Source of the DNA: Candidatus Kryptoniota bacterium
GTDB taxonomy: Bacteria; Bacteroidota; Ignavibacteria; Kryptoniales; JAKASW01
Direction: 5' to 3'
Assembly: GCA_024641705.1 (NCBI GenBank)
Contig: JAHECO010000010.1
Location: 1 to 64,000, forward strand
Length of the DNA: 64,000 bases
Position numbers and translations under genes: made by a program. Under the pieces are notes generated by a model. The model worked only from the letters and a program-made list of their open reading frames with translations, was not told where the DNA came from and made no database searches. Of the stretch, positions 17,363 to 26,298 are shown piece after piece. Positions within the stretch are counted from its first letter, which is position 1. The number at the start of each line of letters is the position of its first letter.

Positions 17363-18162
17363 TTGTCGATCGCAGCCCGGAGATTTTTAAGGAAGCTGCC
17401 GGCAGCGACCGCTTCTCCTCCGCTCTCTGCAGCGGAGATCTGCTGGATCAGCGCCGAGCCGACGACTATACCGTCGGAGAAGCGGGAAACTTCGCGAGCG
17501 GTCTCCGGTGTGGAAATACCGAATCCAACGACGAACGGCTTAGCGGTCAGCTTTCTCACCTTCTCGAGGAACGAGGTCACATCTCCGCTCACAAGATTCT
17601 TCCTGGCTCCCGTCACTCCGGTCACGGAAACGCAATAGCTGAAATCGGTCGTGGCACCGTCTATCTCCTTGATCCTCTCGTCGCTCGACGTGGGGGCGAT
17701 CAGGAGCACGAGGCTGAGCTCCGCATTCTCTATCTGCTTCCTTACACTGCCTGATTCTTCGAGAGAAAGGTCGGGAACGATGACCCCGTCGGCGCCGGCA
17801 TCTTTTATCCTGACGGCAAAGTCGTCTCCGATACCGTTGAGAAAGGAATTGAAGTATCCCATCAGGATGACGGGGAGATTCGACGACTTGCGGAACTCCG
17901 CGAGCACGTCCAGAATCTTCCTCGGAGTCATCCCGTTGCCGATGGCGACCTGTGCGGCCTGCTGTATCACGGGACCGTCGGCCAGTGGGTCGCTGAACGG
18001 GATCCCGAGCTCGACGAAATCCGCCCCTGCTTCCTCCGCCGCTTTGAGCATCCTCAGGGTCGAATCGGGATGCGGAAAACCGGGCATTATGTACGCGCTC
18101 AAGAACTTCTTCCTGCCGCCGGCGCGAGCGGCACTCTGTATCATTGCCTTGATTCTATTCAA
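17359..18162 (-). CDS. trpA: Tryptophan synthase alpha chain
   Basis: 267 residues, full length. TrpA splits indole-3-glycerol phosphate to indole, which passes to TrpB. Catalytic Glu51 and Asp62 lie in FVELGIPFSDPLADGP; the phosphate loop GFGISTPETAREV and YCVSVTGVTGARKNL are present. The start is TTG 18160-18162, one base from the tsaD stop. It is a lone trp gene here: trpB is not adjacent, but the next gene carries a chorismate mutase domain, so aromatic synthesis is a shared theme. Confidence 0.95.
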   Translation of the reverse strand: MNRIKAMIQSAARAGGRKKFLSAYIMPGFPHPDSTLRMLKAAEEAGADFVELGIPFSDPLADGPVIQQAAQVAIGNGMTPRKILDVLAEFRKSSNLPVILMGYFNSFLNGIGDDFAVRIKDAGADGVIVPDLSLEESGSVRKQIENAELSLVLLIAPTSSDERIKEIDGATTDFSYCVSVTGVTGARKNLVSGDVTSFLEKVRKLTAKPFVVGFGISTPETAREVSRFSDGIVVGSALIQQISAAESGGEAVAAGSFLKNLRAAIDK

Positions 18163-18163
18163 T

Positions 18164-19198
18164 TCAAAAACTCAGTGCGAGGTTAGGGGTCGGTTTCAGA
18201 GTGAGATCGGAAACCATTCCGAATTTCCGGTACTTGAAATGGGCGGCAATGCCGATCATTGCCGCGTTGTCGGTGCAATAGAGTGATCTGGGGAAAACGA
18301 CTTTCGCGTCGATCGACGACGCGGCAGATTGGAGAGCCTCACGAAGCCCCCGGTTTGCGGCAACACCTCCTGCAACCGCGATGGAATTTACGTTGAATCT
18401 GCGGGCGGCGCTTACGGTCTTCGCGACGAGGACGTCGACAACCGCCGCCTGGAACGAAGCGCAAATATCCTTAACGAGCTTCTCGTCCCGCTTCTCAGGC
18501 GAGTATTTGAGATCCCGCAACAGGTAAAGAACGCTCGTCTTGATTCCCGAGAAGCTGAACTCGAAGGAGTCACCGTCCTCGCCGTTCGCGTTCTTCGGCA
18601 TGAACGCGCGGGGGAAATTAAAGGCCTTCGGATTACCTTCCTTCGCGAGCTTGTCGATGACCGGCCCACCCGGGTAGCCCAGGCCGAGAAGCTTTGCGAC
18701 TTTGTCGAAAGCTTCCCCTGCTGCGTCGTCACGGGTTTGCCCGAGCAGCTCGTGTGAAAACGGTTCCTTCACATGTATCAGCATGGTGTGCCCGCCGCTC
18801 ACGACGAGCGCGATGAACGGGAACTCCGGTTTCTTGTCCTCCAAAAATGCCGAGTACAGATGTCCTTCCATGTGATTTACACCGACGACGGGGATGCCCT
18901 TCGACGAAGCAAACGCCTTCGCGAAGCTGATGCCCACGATAAGAGAACCGGCAAGACCCGGTCCGTAGGTCACCGCGACGGCATCGACGTCGTCTTTCGA
19001 GACGGACGCTTTCCTGAGACCCTCCTCGACCACCGGCACTATCAATTCCATGTGTGCCCGCGAGGCGAGTTCCGGTACTACGCCGCCGTATTCGCTGTGA
19101 ACGAGCTGCGACGAGATTACGACGGATTTCAGCGTGCCGTCCTGCAAAACTGCCGCAGAACACTCGTCGCAGGAGCTCTCTATAGCCAGAAGATTCAT
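18164..19198 (-). CDS. tsaD: tRNA N6-adenosine threonylcarbamoyltransferase TsaD
   Basis: 344 residues; with TsaB/E it transfers threonylcarbamoyl to A37 of ANN-reading tRNAs (t6A). ASKHA fold motifs: LLAIESSCDECSAAV at the N-terminus, the metal-binding NHMEGHLYSAF, VVSGGHTMLIHV, and the C-terminal IAVAGGVAANRGLRE and YCTDNAAMIGIAA. First gene of a tight minus-strand operon (tsaD, trpA, mutase-MltG, permease, ubiX, lipoprotein). A promoter lies immediately upstream and predicts a leaderless message. Confidence 0.96.
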   Translation of the reverse strand: MNLLAIESSCDECSAAVLQDGTLKSVVISSQLVHSEYGGVVPELASRAHMELIVPVVEEGLRKASVSKDDVDAVAVTYGPGLAGSLIVGISFAKAFASSKGIPVVGVNHMEGHLYSAFLEDKKPEFPFIALVVSGGHTMLIHVKEPFSHELLGQTRDDAAGEAFDKVAKLLGLGYPGGPVIDKLAKEGNPKAFNFPRAFMPKNANGEDGDSFEFSFSGIKTSVLYLLRDLKYSPEKRDEKLVKDICASFQAAVVDVLVAKTVSAARRFNVNSIAVAGGVAANRGLREALQSAASSIDAKVVFPRSLYCTDNAAMIGIAAHFKYRKFGMVSDLTLKPTPNLALSF

Positions 19199-19204
19199 GA
19201 ATGA

Positions 19205-19233
19205 ATTATAAAATTAACCATAAACATTTACAA
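19205..19233 (-). promoter_or_regulatory. Sigma70-like promoter of the tsaD operon
   Basis: On the minus strand TTGTAA (19233-19228), a 17-base spacer and a perfect TATAAT (19210-19205) precede tsaD. Six bases (TCATTC) separate the -10 box from the ATG at 19198, so +1 should fall on the A of the start codon. No ribosome-binding site can fit. Confidence 0.7.
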
Positions 19234-19458
19234 GCTTGAATTGGGACCGCCGCGCGCGGAAACAGCGCAACCATCTCCTTTTCCAGGAACTTCCGGTCGG
19301 ATCATGGTTCGGTACACTGGAGATTAACAAAATTTCATTCCCTTAATACGGCAACTTTCCTTTAAACAGTTTATCTTCTTCGGTTGTCAAACGGAGTAAA
19401 CGGACCGGCGATACGGTCCCGAGAGATACAGGCAAGAACAAACAGAAGGAGTGGCCCA

Positions 19459-19815
19459 ATGAAGAAATCGGCACTAATCGCGGCCATCGCCGCGTTATTC
19501 GCGATTTCCGGAGTTGCTGCAGCCCAGGTCCAGTCGCAATCACAGCAGACAAAGAAGACTCCGGTGATCAACCACCGGCAGCGCACTCAGCAGAAGCGTA
19601 TAGCCCAGGGGGTAAAGAGCGGACAACTCACACGGGGCGAGACCAGAAGGCTCGAACGCCAGCAGGCAAGGATCCAAAGGACCAAGCGGAGAGACAAGAT
19701 GATGAACGGGGGTAAACTCACGCCAAAGGAGAAGGCGCATATAAACAGGATGCAGAACCGCGCGAGCAAGCACATTTACCGCACGAAGCACAACAAAAGA
19801 GTAAGGCACCACTGA
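19459..19815 (+). CDS. Small, very basic exported protein
   Basis: 118 residues beginning with a signal peptide (MKKSALIAAIAALF ... AAAQ). AAGGAG eight bases upstream decides this start over longer in-frame options. The mature protein is Lys/Arg/Gln-rich with two related helical units, QQKRIAQGVKSGQLTRGETR and KMMNGGKLTPKEKAHINRM, sharing the pattern 'RI-QG---G-LT--E---'. Similar basic proteins with this repeat occur in many Gram-negative bacteria without known function. Single gene flanked by divergent tsaD and convergent outer-membrane gene. Confidence 0.65.
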   Translation: MKKSALIAAIAALFAISGVAAAQVQSQSQQTKKTPVINHRQRTQQKRIAQGVKSGQLTRGETRRLERQQARIQRTKRRDKMMNGGKLTPKEKAHINRMQNRASKHIYRTKHNKRVRHH

Positions 19816-19827
19816 TTCTACGGCGGG

Positions 19828-19845
19828 GGGCGGCGATTGCCGCCC
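19828..19845. terminator. GC-rich hairpin between convergent genes
   Basis: GGGCGGC-GATT-GCCGCCC forms a perfect 7-bp stem with a 4-base loop, 12 bp past the stop of the basic protein and 62 bp from the end of the convergent gene. No T-tract follows on either strand, so termination is plausible but not certain. Confidence 0.45.
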
Positions 19846-19907
19846 TCACCGATTTCCCTCCCGACAAATTCACTCGTATTCCACAAGAAAACACGCCCGA
19901 TCGTTTC

Positions 19908-20813
19908 TCAGAAACTAAGATCTATCTGTGCCGTCGGGACGATTAGCCACTCAGGAGAATAGGAAGTCATCGACACCGGTGAAGAGAATTCACATCCGAC
20001 GACGAGCCTGCTCCATCTGGTCAGATCGAAATACAACCCCGGGGTAACGTTCAGCATCCCGACATATGCGGCGATGTCGCCTTCTTCATTCACGCGCAGC
20101 ATTTCGTCGCTCAGCACGGACGTTACGCCATATCCGGCTCTGACAAACGCGTTCAAAGGAAATCGCCGGAAGACCGTGTTCAATGTGATGCTTCCGTAGA
20201 AGTTTCCCGTCACATACCTTCCGTACCTGTTGAACGTGTACATGTAATCGAGCCCGCTCCCACTCGGCGATGACTGATAACGGTCGAAGTACGCACTGTA
20301 AGCGATGTCCTGCCACTGGAAACCGAAATCGAATCTTCCTCCAAGGTACTGGTCGTAGAAGCACCAACCGAGTCCGACATCCCATTCGTACGACTTCTTA
20401 TCGTTTGTCTTTGAGTAGTTCCCCCCCAGCGAAAATGAGAAGTGCTTCGACAAGCCGTAATCCAGAGCGATCCCGACCACGTTCGAAGGCATGGTCCAAT
20501 GAACATTGTCGGTGGTGTCGTATATCGACAATCTCCCGAGGTGTGGATCCTTCTCTATATCGACACTTCCGTCGATCTTCCGATTCTGCATCACCGAGAT
20601 ATTCGGGGTCAACCGAAGATGCCCTTCGGTTTCTCCGTCCGTAATCCTAACAGGGATTTGATGGTTCGGGCCGGTTACTTCGACCTTGCGGACCTGGACG
20701 AGCTGTGTCGATCCGTAGCACCCTGCCGAAGCGACGGCCATAAATATCGCAATCGCGGCGTTCCCTATCGACGGAGCGTTTCCGCCGACTCCAAATGGTT
20801 TTGCCTTTCCCAC
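19908..20813 (-). CDS. Outer-membrane lipoprotein/beta-barrel of unknown function
   Basis: 301 residues. A lipobox-like AVASAGC follows a hydrophobic stretch (about 17-32). The body is rich in Tyr/Trp/Phe beta strands (SFSLGGNYSKTNDKKSYEWD, GWCFYDQYLGGRFDFGFQW) and ends IDLSF, the terminal Phe expected of a barrel recognised by the Bam complex. A lipidated N-terminus with a barrel body is unusual; the Cys could instead be chance and the signal an ordinary one. Family not recognised. Confidence 0.6.
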   Translation of the reverse strand: MGKAKPFGVGGNAPSIGNAAIAIFMAVASAGCYGSTQLVQVRKVEVTGPNHQIPVRITDGETEGHLRLTPNISVMQNRKIDGSVDIEKDPHLGRLSIYDTTDNVHWTMPSNVVGIALDYGLSKHFSFSLGGNYSKTNDKKSYEWDVGLGWCFYDQYLGGRFDFGFQWQDIAYSAYFDRYQSSPSGSGLDYMYTFNRYGRYVTGNFYGSITLNTVFRRFPLNAFVRAGYGVTSVLSDEMLRVNEEGDIAAYVGMLNVTPGLYFDLTRWSRLVVGCEFSSPVSMTSYSPEWLIVPTAQIDLSF

Positions 20814-21050
20814 TGCACCCTCCCGACATTCATAATGCCAATCCGCAGATGTTACACAATAAAAGTATTCATTTCAACGAAGCATGCGCTGCAGAGAAAG
20901 ATCTGGTCCGGAAGCTCCTCGAACGATCTTTCTGACGGATTTTCGGACTCTATTAACTAATTTTGAGAAGTTTCAAACTTTTGAGATGGGCAGATTGTTA
21001 AGATGCATAAATCGGTCATGCCAGTAATAAAACCGCTTAGGAGAAACGTG

Positions 21051-22970
21051 ATGCCGGAAGTTCTAACCATTAACCCAACTCTCAGGAGCTTACTCTTCCT
21101 TCCATTCATTGTCCTGGTTTCACTCGGCTTTATCAGCCCTGGCGTTTCGGCGCGGGCTGCAATGCCGGAAAGGACAAAGCCCGGGGTGGTGATCATGTGT
21201 GTCTCCGCTCATCCCGACGATGAAGACGGCGCGACGCTGGCATACTACACCCACATTAAGCACATAAAGGCCTACAGCATTTTCTACACGCGCGGCGAAG
21301 GAGGACAGGACGTAATCGGCCCCGAATTGTACAAAGAGCTCGGCGAAATCAGAACTGAAGAGACTCTTGCAGCTTCCAAAATACTCGGCACGAAGGTTTA
21401 CTTTCTCGGGTTTCCGGATTTCGGTTTCTCGAAGACGGCGAAGGAGACATTCCGCATGTGGGGCGGCAACGACAACGTCCTGCAAAGAATTGTATATATG
21501 ATTCGCGCGCTGAAACCCGACGTCATCATAACGAACCACGACACGATCACCACACTTCCCTATCGTCAGCACGGCAACCATCAGGTAGTCGGCATAACCG
21601 CTTACGAGGCTTTCACGAAAACGGCCGACCCGACATATCATCCGGAACAATTCGGCAACGGCGTCGGTCCGTGGCAGGTGAAGAAATTGTACTTCAGAGT
21701 CCTAAGGAAATTCGAGCTTGACCAGGATTCTCTCGTGACGATTCCCGTCACGGAGAAATCGGAAGAAAAGACGATACAGCAGATCGCATGGGAAGCTCTG
21801 AAGAAACACCGGACACAGGGGATGGATAAGCTGAACTTCCACGACCTCCCTGAGGTTTTCCGCCAACCAGTTTACAAGTTGATACTGAGCGACAAGCAAT
21901 ATCCCTACGATCCGCACGATTTGTTCTCCGGAATAAAACCGTCAGTGAGGCCCGAGATCACTCTGCCGGCGGAATACGCGGTAATGCTGAAACCGTTCTC
22001 GATATTCATTCATCCCAAATTCTCGCTGCTCAAAGCCGTTCCAGGCTCGTCTGCAAATTTTGATTTCTCGATGGACACCTTCAATCATACCGGCGCCCCG
22101 CTTTACATAAGCGTAATGGTCAACCACGGCAGCGAGAGGCTCTTATCCGAACACGGGGGATTGAGCGGCCAGGTGAGGGATTTCATGAAGCTTGTGGTAA
22201 ATGTTCCGGTAACCGAAACGGCGGAAGATTCGGTCGTCTTCACAGCCGTGCCGCATGTGACAAAGAAGATCCCCGGCATGGGGCATTCGAGCGACGTAGC
22301 GTACCTGAGGAGGGTCACCGCGAAGTTCGACACGAGCGACTACATCGGGCTGGTCGGAACTTACGACAACACGCTGGCAGAGACTTTCAGCGAGTTCGGC
22401 GTCCATTACGAGCCGATCGACTCTGCAATGCTGGCGTCCGGAAATCTCGACAGGTTCACGACGATCGTTCTCGACATTCGCGGCTACCTCTACCGGCACG
22501 ATCTCGTGAAATACAACGGAAGGATACTGGACTATGTCCGGGACGGGGGTAATGTCATCTGCTTTTATAATCGCCCTCCCGAATGGGACGGACACAACTA
22601 CGCGCCGTATCCGATTCATGCCACGCGGGAACGTGTTACGGGGGAGACTCAGCCGGTTGTCGTGTTGAAGCCCGATAACCCGCTTTTCGATTACCCTAAC
22701 AGGATACTGCCTGCCGACTGGGACGGCTGGGTGCAGGAACGGAACATTTATCTGCCGAGCGGCGATACCACGCTCACATCAGCCAAATACGAGCGCCTTC
22801 TCGCCATGAGCGACGAGGACGAACATGAGCCGTCGACTTCCCTCCTGTGGGCGAGGTACGGACAGGGGACATATATTTACACATCGCTCGCCCTGTACAG
22901 GCAGGTCAAGAACCTGAACAATGGAGGAGTGAAACTTCTGTTCAATTTGATATCGCAGCAAAGACATTGA
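21051..22970 (+). CDS. Exported PIG-L family deacetylase with C-terminal extensions
   Basis: 639 residues from ATG 21051, chosen because AGGAG lies seven bases upstream. After a signal/anchor helix (about 12-35) comes the PIG-L (LmbE) domain: SAHPDDEDGATLAYY with zinc ligands His54 and Asp57, TRGEGGQD, RTEETLAASKILG, and the third ligand in RQHGNHQVVG. Such zinc enzymes remove N-acetyl groups from sugar-linked substrates. Residues about 300-420 look like an Ig/NEW3-type domain and about 430-639 like a glutamine-amidotransferase-like (ThuA-type) fold (IVLDIRGYLYRHDLVKYNGR, DYVRDGGNVICFYNRPPEW). Substrate is unknown, probably an extracellular glycan. Confidence 0.82.
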   Translation: MPEVLTINPTLRSLLFLPFIVLVSLGFISPGVSARAAMPERTKPGVVIMCVSAHPDDEDGATLAYYTHIKHIKAYSIFYTRGEGGQDVIGPELYKELGEIRTEETLAASKILGTKVYFLGFPDFGFSKTAKETFRMWGGNDNVLQRIVYMIRALKPDVIITNHDTITTLPYRQHGNHQVVGITAYEAFTKTADPTYHPEQFGNGVGPWQVKKLYFRVLRKFELDQDSLVTIPVTEKSEEKTIQQIAWEALKKHRTQGMDKLNFHDLPEVFRQPVYKLILSDKQYPYDPHDLFSGIKPSVRPEITLPAEYAVMLKPFSIFIHPKFSLLKAVPGSSANFDFSMDTFNHTGAPLYISVMVNHGSERLLSEHGGLSGQVRDFMKLVVNVPVTETAEDSVVFTAVPHVTKKIPGMGHSSDVAYLRRVTAKFDTSDYIGLVGTYDNTLAETFSEFGVHYEPIDSAMLASGNLDRFTTIVLDIRGYLYRHDLVKYNGRILDYVRDGGNVICFYNRPPEWDGHNYAPYPIHATRERVTGETQPVVVLKPDNPLFDYPNRILPADWDGWVQERNIYLPSGDTTLTSAKYERLLAMSDEDEHEPSTSLLWARYGQGTYIYTSLALYRQVKNLNNGGVKLLFNLISQQRH

Positions 22971-22972
22971 AG

Positions 22973-23100
22973 AGGTTAAGAGGGAAAGAGGAAAAGAGGC
23001 GAAAAGGTAAATAGGTTAAGAGGTAAATAGGTTAAGAGGTGAAGAGGTAAATAGGTTAAGAGGTGAAGAGGTGAAGAGGTGAAGAGGTGAAGAGGTGAAA
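22973..23100. repeat. Sixteen uninterrupted 8-bp purine-rich tandem repeats (AGGTNAAG)
   Basis: Starting two bases after the PIG-L stop codon, 128 bp divide exactly into sixteen 8-bp units: AGGTTAAG, AGGGAAAG, AGGAAAAG, AGGCGAAA, alternating AGGTAAAT and AGGTTAAG/AGGTGAAG units, then four AGGTGAAG and AGGTGAAA. The strand is almost free of C. The period is 8, not a multiple of 3, so it is not coding. Confidence 0.9.
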
Positions 23101-23140
23101 AGAAGGTGCGGTGGTTGGAGAAATGTGAACGATTCGTTCC

Positions 23141-23188
23141 CTTTGCCTTTCCACCTTTTAACCTTTTTACCCTTTAACCTTTCTACCT
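23141..23188. repeat. Six inverted 8-bp units complementary to the upstream array
   Basis: CTTTGCCT, TTCCACCT, TTTAACCT, TTTTACCC, TTTAACCT, TTCTACCT follow each other without a gap. Read on the minus strand they are AGGTAGAA, AGGTTAAA, GGGTAAAA, AGGTTAAA, AGGTGGAA and AGGCAAAG, the same unit type as 22973-23100. The two arrays are separated by 40 bp and can pair into a long imperfect hairpin. Confidence 0.85.
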
Positions 23189-23225
23189 CCGACGTACGAT
23201 TTCAAAATCCAGGCACAACACTAAT

Positions 23226-24668
23226 TTGACACAATCGAGACCTGAGACTATCGAATCCCGGCCGCAGCTCGTCAGAGGCTTAACCTTGTCGGGCGCCGTT
23301 TCCCTGAACATGATCGACATGATCGGGGTCGGGCCGTTCATAACTATCCCGCTCATTTTGTCCGCGATGGGTGGACCGCAGGCGATGCTCGGCTGGATAT
23401 TGGGAGCGGTGATAGCGATGAGCGACGGGCTCGTCTGGGCGGAACTCGGAGCCGCGATGCCCGGATCAGGAGGAACGTATCGTTACCTCGGCGAACTATA
23501 CGGGAATGAACGGCTCGGCAAGATGATGTCGTTCTTATTCATATGGCAGCTCATCTTCAGCGCGCCGCTTTCCGTAGCTTCCGGGTGCATCGGCCTCGCA
23601 GAATATTCGACTTACTTTTTCCCGGGACTTGCCCGGACACTCTTCCATTTCGATCTCCCCTTGATGGGAAGTCTGCACGGGGGCATAAACGCGACGGGCT
23701 TCACCTTCGTCGCGATACTGACATGCCTTCTCGCGGTACTGCTGGCTTACCGGAAGATAACGGTCATCAACCGGCTGCTGAAGTATCTGTGGGTCGTCGT
23801 CATGGCCGCGGTGGCGTGGGTGATCTTCGCCGGGGTCACGCACTTCAACGCGAGTGTCGCATTCAGCTTCCCGCCGAACGCCTTCTCACTTTCGAACAGT
23901 TTCTTTCTGGGGCTGGGTTCGGCGATGCTTATATCTATATATGATTACTGGGGATATTACAACGTTTGCTTTCTCGGCGACGAGGTGAAGGACCCGGCGC
24001 AGACGGTCCCGCGCACGATCATCATTTCTATACTGCTTGTCGGGTTCATTTATATAGTGATGAACATCAGTATTATCGGGGTGATCCCGTGGCAGGAACT
24101 TGTGAAGGGAGCAGGCTCGCACGAGAGCCGCTATCTGGTCTCAGCGTTCATGCAAAGGATTTACGGGCACTGGGCCGGTTCACTCGCGACGATCCTGATA
24201 ATGTGGACCGCCTTCGCCTCGGTCTTCTCGCTGCTGCTCGGGTACTCGAGGGTTCCTTATGCTGCGGCGCTCGACGGCAATTTCTTCAGCGTATTCGGGC
24301 GGGTGCACGAGAAGCACAAGTTCCCGTACGTTTCTCTCCTGACCCTGGGGTTCGTCGGGTTGCTCTTCTGTTTCCTCAGCCTGGTGCAGGTAATTGCGGC
24401 ACTGGTGGTAATCAGGATACTGATCCAGTTCATTTCGCAGACGGTCGGTTTCCTCGTGTGGCGCTCCCGGCACCCTGAGGCGCCGCGCCCGTTCAGAATG
24501 TGGCTGTACCCCCTCCCGGCGATCATCTCACTTTCCGGATTCCTGTTCGTGCTCTTCTCGCGGAAAAACTTCGCGGTAGAGATGGGCTACGCCGTAATCC
24601 TTCTCGCGGTGGGGCTCATGGTCTATTTCTTCAGGGCGTACCGGAGGAGAGAGTGGCCGATAGGCTGA
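23226..24668 (+). CDS. APC-family amino acid permease
   Basis: 480 residues with about twelve transmembrane helices. The first helix motif SLNMIDMIGVGPFITIPLIL and AMSDGLVWAELGAAMPGSGG (helices 2-3) are standard for the amino acid-polyamine-organocation superfamily, followed by GTYRYLGELYG. YDYWGYYNVCFLGDEVKDPA and VPRTIIIS match helix 6-7 of the APA/LAT-like branch. Start is TTG 23226 without a strong ribosome-binding site; later ATG codons would remove part of helix 1. It follows the 8-bp repeat region. Substrate cannot be told. Confidence 0.85.
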   Translation: MTQSRPETIESRPQLVRGLTLSGAVSLNMIDMIGVGPFITIPLILSAMGGPQAMLGWILGAVIAMSDGLVWAELGAAMPGSGGTYRYLGELYGNERLGKMMSFLFIWQLIFSAPLSVASGCIGLAEYSTYFFPGLARTLFHFDLPLMGSLHGGINATGFTFVAILTCLLAVLLAYRKITVINRLLKYLWVVVMAAVAWVIFAGVTHFNASVAFSFPPNAFSLSNSFFLGLGSAMLISIYDYWGYYNVCFLGDEVKDPAQTVPRTIIISILLVGFIYIVMNISIIGVIPWQELVKGAGSHESRYLVSAFMQRIYGHWAGSLATILIMWTAFASVFSLLLGYSRVPYAAALDGNFFSVFGRVHEKHKFPYVSLLTLGFVGLLFCFLSLVQVIAALVVIRILIQFISQTVGFLVWRSRHPEAPRPFRMWLYPLPAIISLSGFLFVLFSRKNFAVEMGYAVILLAVGLMVYFFRAYRRREWPIG

Positions 24669-24753
24669 CAATGTCGTTCGGTTCTACCGCAGGACCGCGG
24701 GCCTGTCATCGGAAGTTAATTTGAAAACTGCCGAAGCGGTCGCTCGAAGATCT

Positions 24754-24948
24754 CTATTCCCCGCTCTTCTGGGTCAATGCTCCCTTGCCGATTCCCCAGG
24801 CGATGGCAAATAGAAGACACGTCTGGGTGAATGTGTGCCAGGTCGCGTTCGCGACGAAGAGGTGGCTCCCGGCGAACTTGCCGATGAGACCGATCAGGAA
24901 GCTGACCCCGCCCGCGATTATGGCGTATAGAACGACCTTGTCCTTCAC
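24754..24948 (-). CDS. Small two-helix membrane protein
   Basis: 64 residues: two hydrophobic helices, VVLYAIIAGGVSFLIGLIG and FTQTCLLFAIAWGIG, joined by a short loop with Trp-His. I take GTG 24946-24948 as start because GGAGGT lies four bases upstream; an ATG four codons earlier would put that site inside the gene. Small proteins of this type are seen in other FCB genomes but have no known role. Confidence 0.6.
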   Translation of the reverse strand: MKDKVVLYAIIAGGVSFLIGLIGKFAGSHLFVANATWHTFTQTCLLFAIAWGIGKGALTQKSGE

Positions 24949-24952
24949 GTTT

Positions 24953-24958
24953 ACCTCC
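24953..24958 (-). promoter_or_regulatory. Ribosome-binding site that decides a GTG start
   Basis: GGAGGT on the minus strand, four bases before GTG 24948. It overlaps the codons following an in-frame ATG at 24960, so the GTG is the better start. Confidence 0.55.
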
Positions 24959-25121
24959 ATTCTTGAGTTTCGCCGACGCGTTAACAACAGAATGTACCCC
25001 CGGCAGTCTTCAAACACAACTGCGCCATCGGAACGTGTTCTTCGAAAAGGAGTGCCCCCGGGAGAGATGATCCCGCGAAATCCTCAGCCGTTCCCCTTGC
25101 CTGCTATTGCGGGCGAGAGAC

Positions 25122-26260
25122 TTACTTGAGTACGACCATCTTCCTGACTTCCGAATGCCCCTCGGCAGTAAGTCGATACAAATACACACCGCCCGCGAGT
25201 TGTGGAGTATCTGCACGAAAGCCCGGACCATCGGTATCAGTTCCGGTATATCGAAGGTCCCGAGGTCCATGTATATCTTGAGGTCCAGCTTGCTTCCGTT
25301 CTGGAAATCCGTCGAGATGGATGGATCGACGTAGCTCGATTGGGCACCGACGTTGCCGAAAATATCCGGATACGTAGAACCGAGCCAGAGCGAGATATTG
25401 CCCCCGTACGAAGCGCCTGCCACCGCCCTCCCCGCCGGACTTTCGATTGTCCGGAAATTCGAATCCACATAATGGACAACTCCGTTTACAAAGAACGACA
25501 TGAAGGCGTTCACCTGGTTGCCAGCATATTCCGGGGTCCGGTTCACATACGGAACAAAGACGGCTATCACTGGCCGGATCATTTTGTGCGCCGTGAGATA
25601 ATCGATCACGTTCTTGGCGTTTTCCAGAGATAAGGCTTCGGAGCCGTCCTGAAAATAGACGACGGGGAAGCTGTCGGACGGGACACTGTAGCCGGGCGGA
25701 AGATAAGTCACGATCTTCCTCGAGTTGGAGAGCTCGTTGCTGTACAAGACCGTGTCGACTTCGGAGCCGTGAGGAATATCGGGATAGTATTGCACCTCGG
25801 GCGGAGGCACATATTCGGGCATCCTCAGCTCGGAGTTCGGGCCGAACCCTTCGACTATCTGGTGAGGGTTCAGCGGATCCAGCAACCAGGTCGATCCGTT
25901 GATCACATATTTATACTCCAGTCGCGCGTCTGGCGGGTAAATCTGCGTGACGTACCACATGTTGGTGCCGCCTATGTGCGTCATCGGCAACGCATCGATC
26001 TGCCAGGCGTTCGCGTCGCCGGGGATCGTCACGCTTGTCGCCGTGCCGCGGTAGACGAAATGGACCACGCTGTCCTGTTCCACTATTGGGAACGAGGAGA
26101 TCGCGGACATGAAGCTGTCGACGACCGCCGTGCGCATCGAATCCGGGAGCGAGTTTACGCGGGTCAGGAAATTCTGAAATCCCTGAGAGTGTGCCTGAGG
26201 TGAAAATGACAAAAGTGTAAAGAGCGCTACTCCGATCAGAGATTTCGTGCACGACTTCAT
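25122..26260 (-). pseudogene. Esterase (enterochelin esterase-like) with T9SS sorting tail, broken by an internal deletion/frameshift
   Basis: From ATG 26260 the frame encodes a signal peptide, a CBM48/E-set-like domain (about 45-140: TSVTIPGDANAWQ, RLEYKYVINGSTWLLDPLNP) and an esterase-D type hydrolase domain with KIVTYLPPGY, PVVYFQDGSEAL and the nucleophile elbow AGASYGGNISLWLG. After FDIPELIPMVRAFVQIL the frame turns into Arg/Ser-rich nonsense and runs to 25010. In another frame the bases 25122-25200 encode LAGGVYLYRLTAEGHSEVRK then MVVLK and stop: a classic type IX secretion C-terminal sorting motif. The region with the catalytic His ('EGHSW' in relatives) is missing between them. So two ends of one gene were joined out of frame. 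Confidence 0.75.
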
Positions 26261-26298
26261 TTCAATAAGCCCTTTCAGATTAGGAAGGAGTTCATCAG

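Noticed and set aside
22973..23188. CRISPR-like appearance of regular repeats
   Set aside because: Units are 8 bp with no spacers and no cas genes nearby; it is a simple tandem array.
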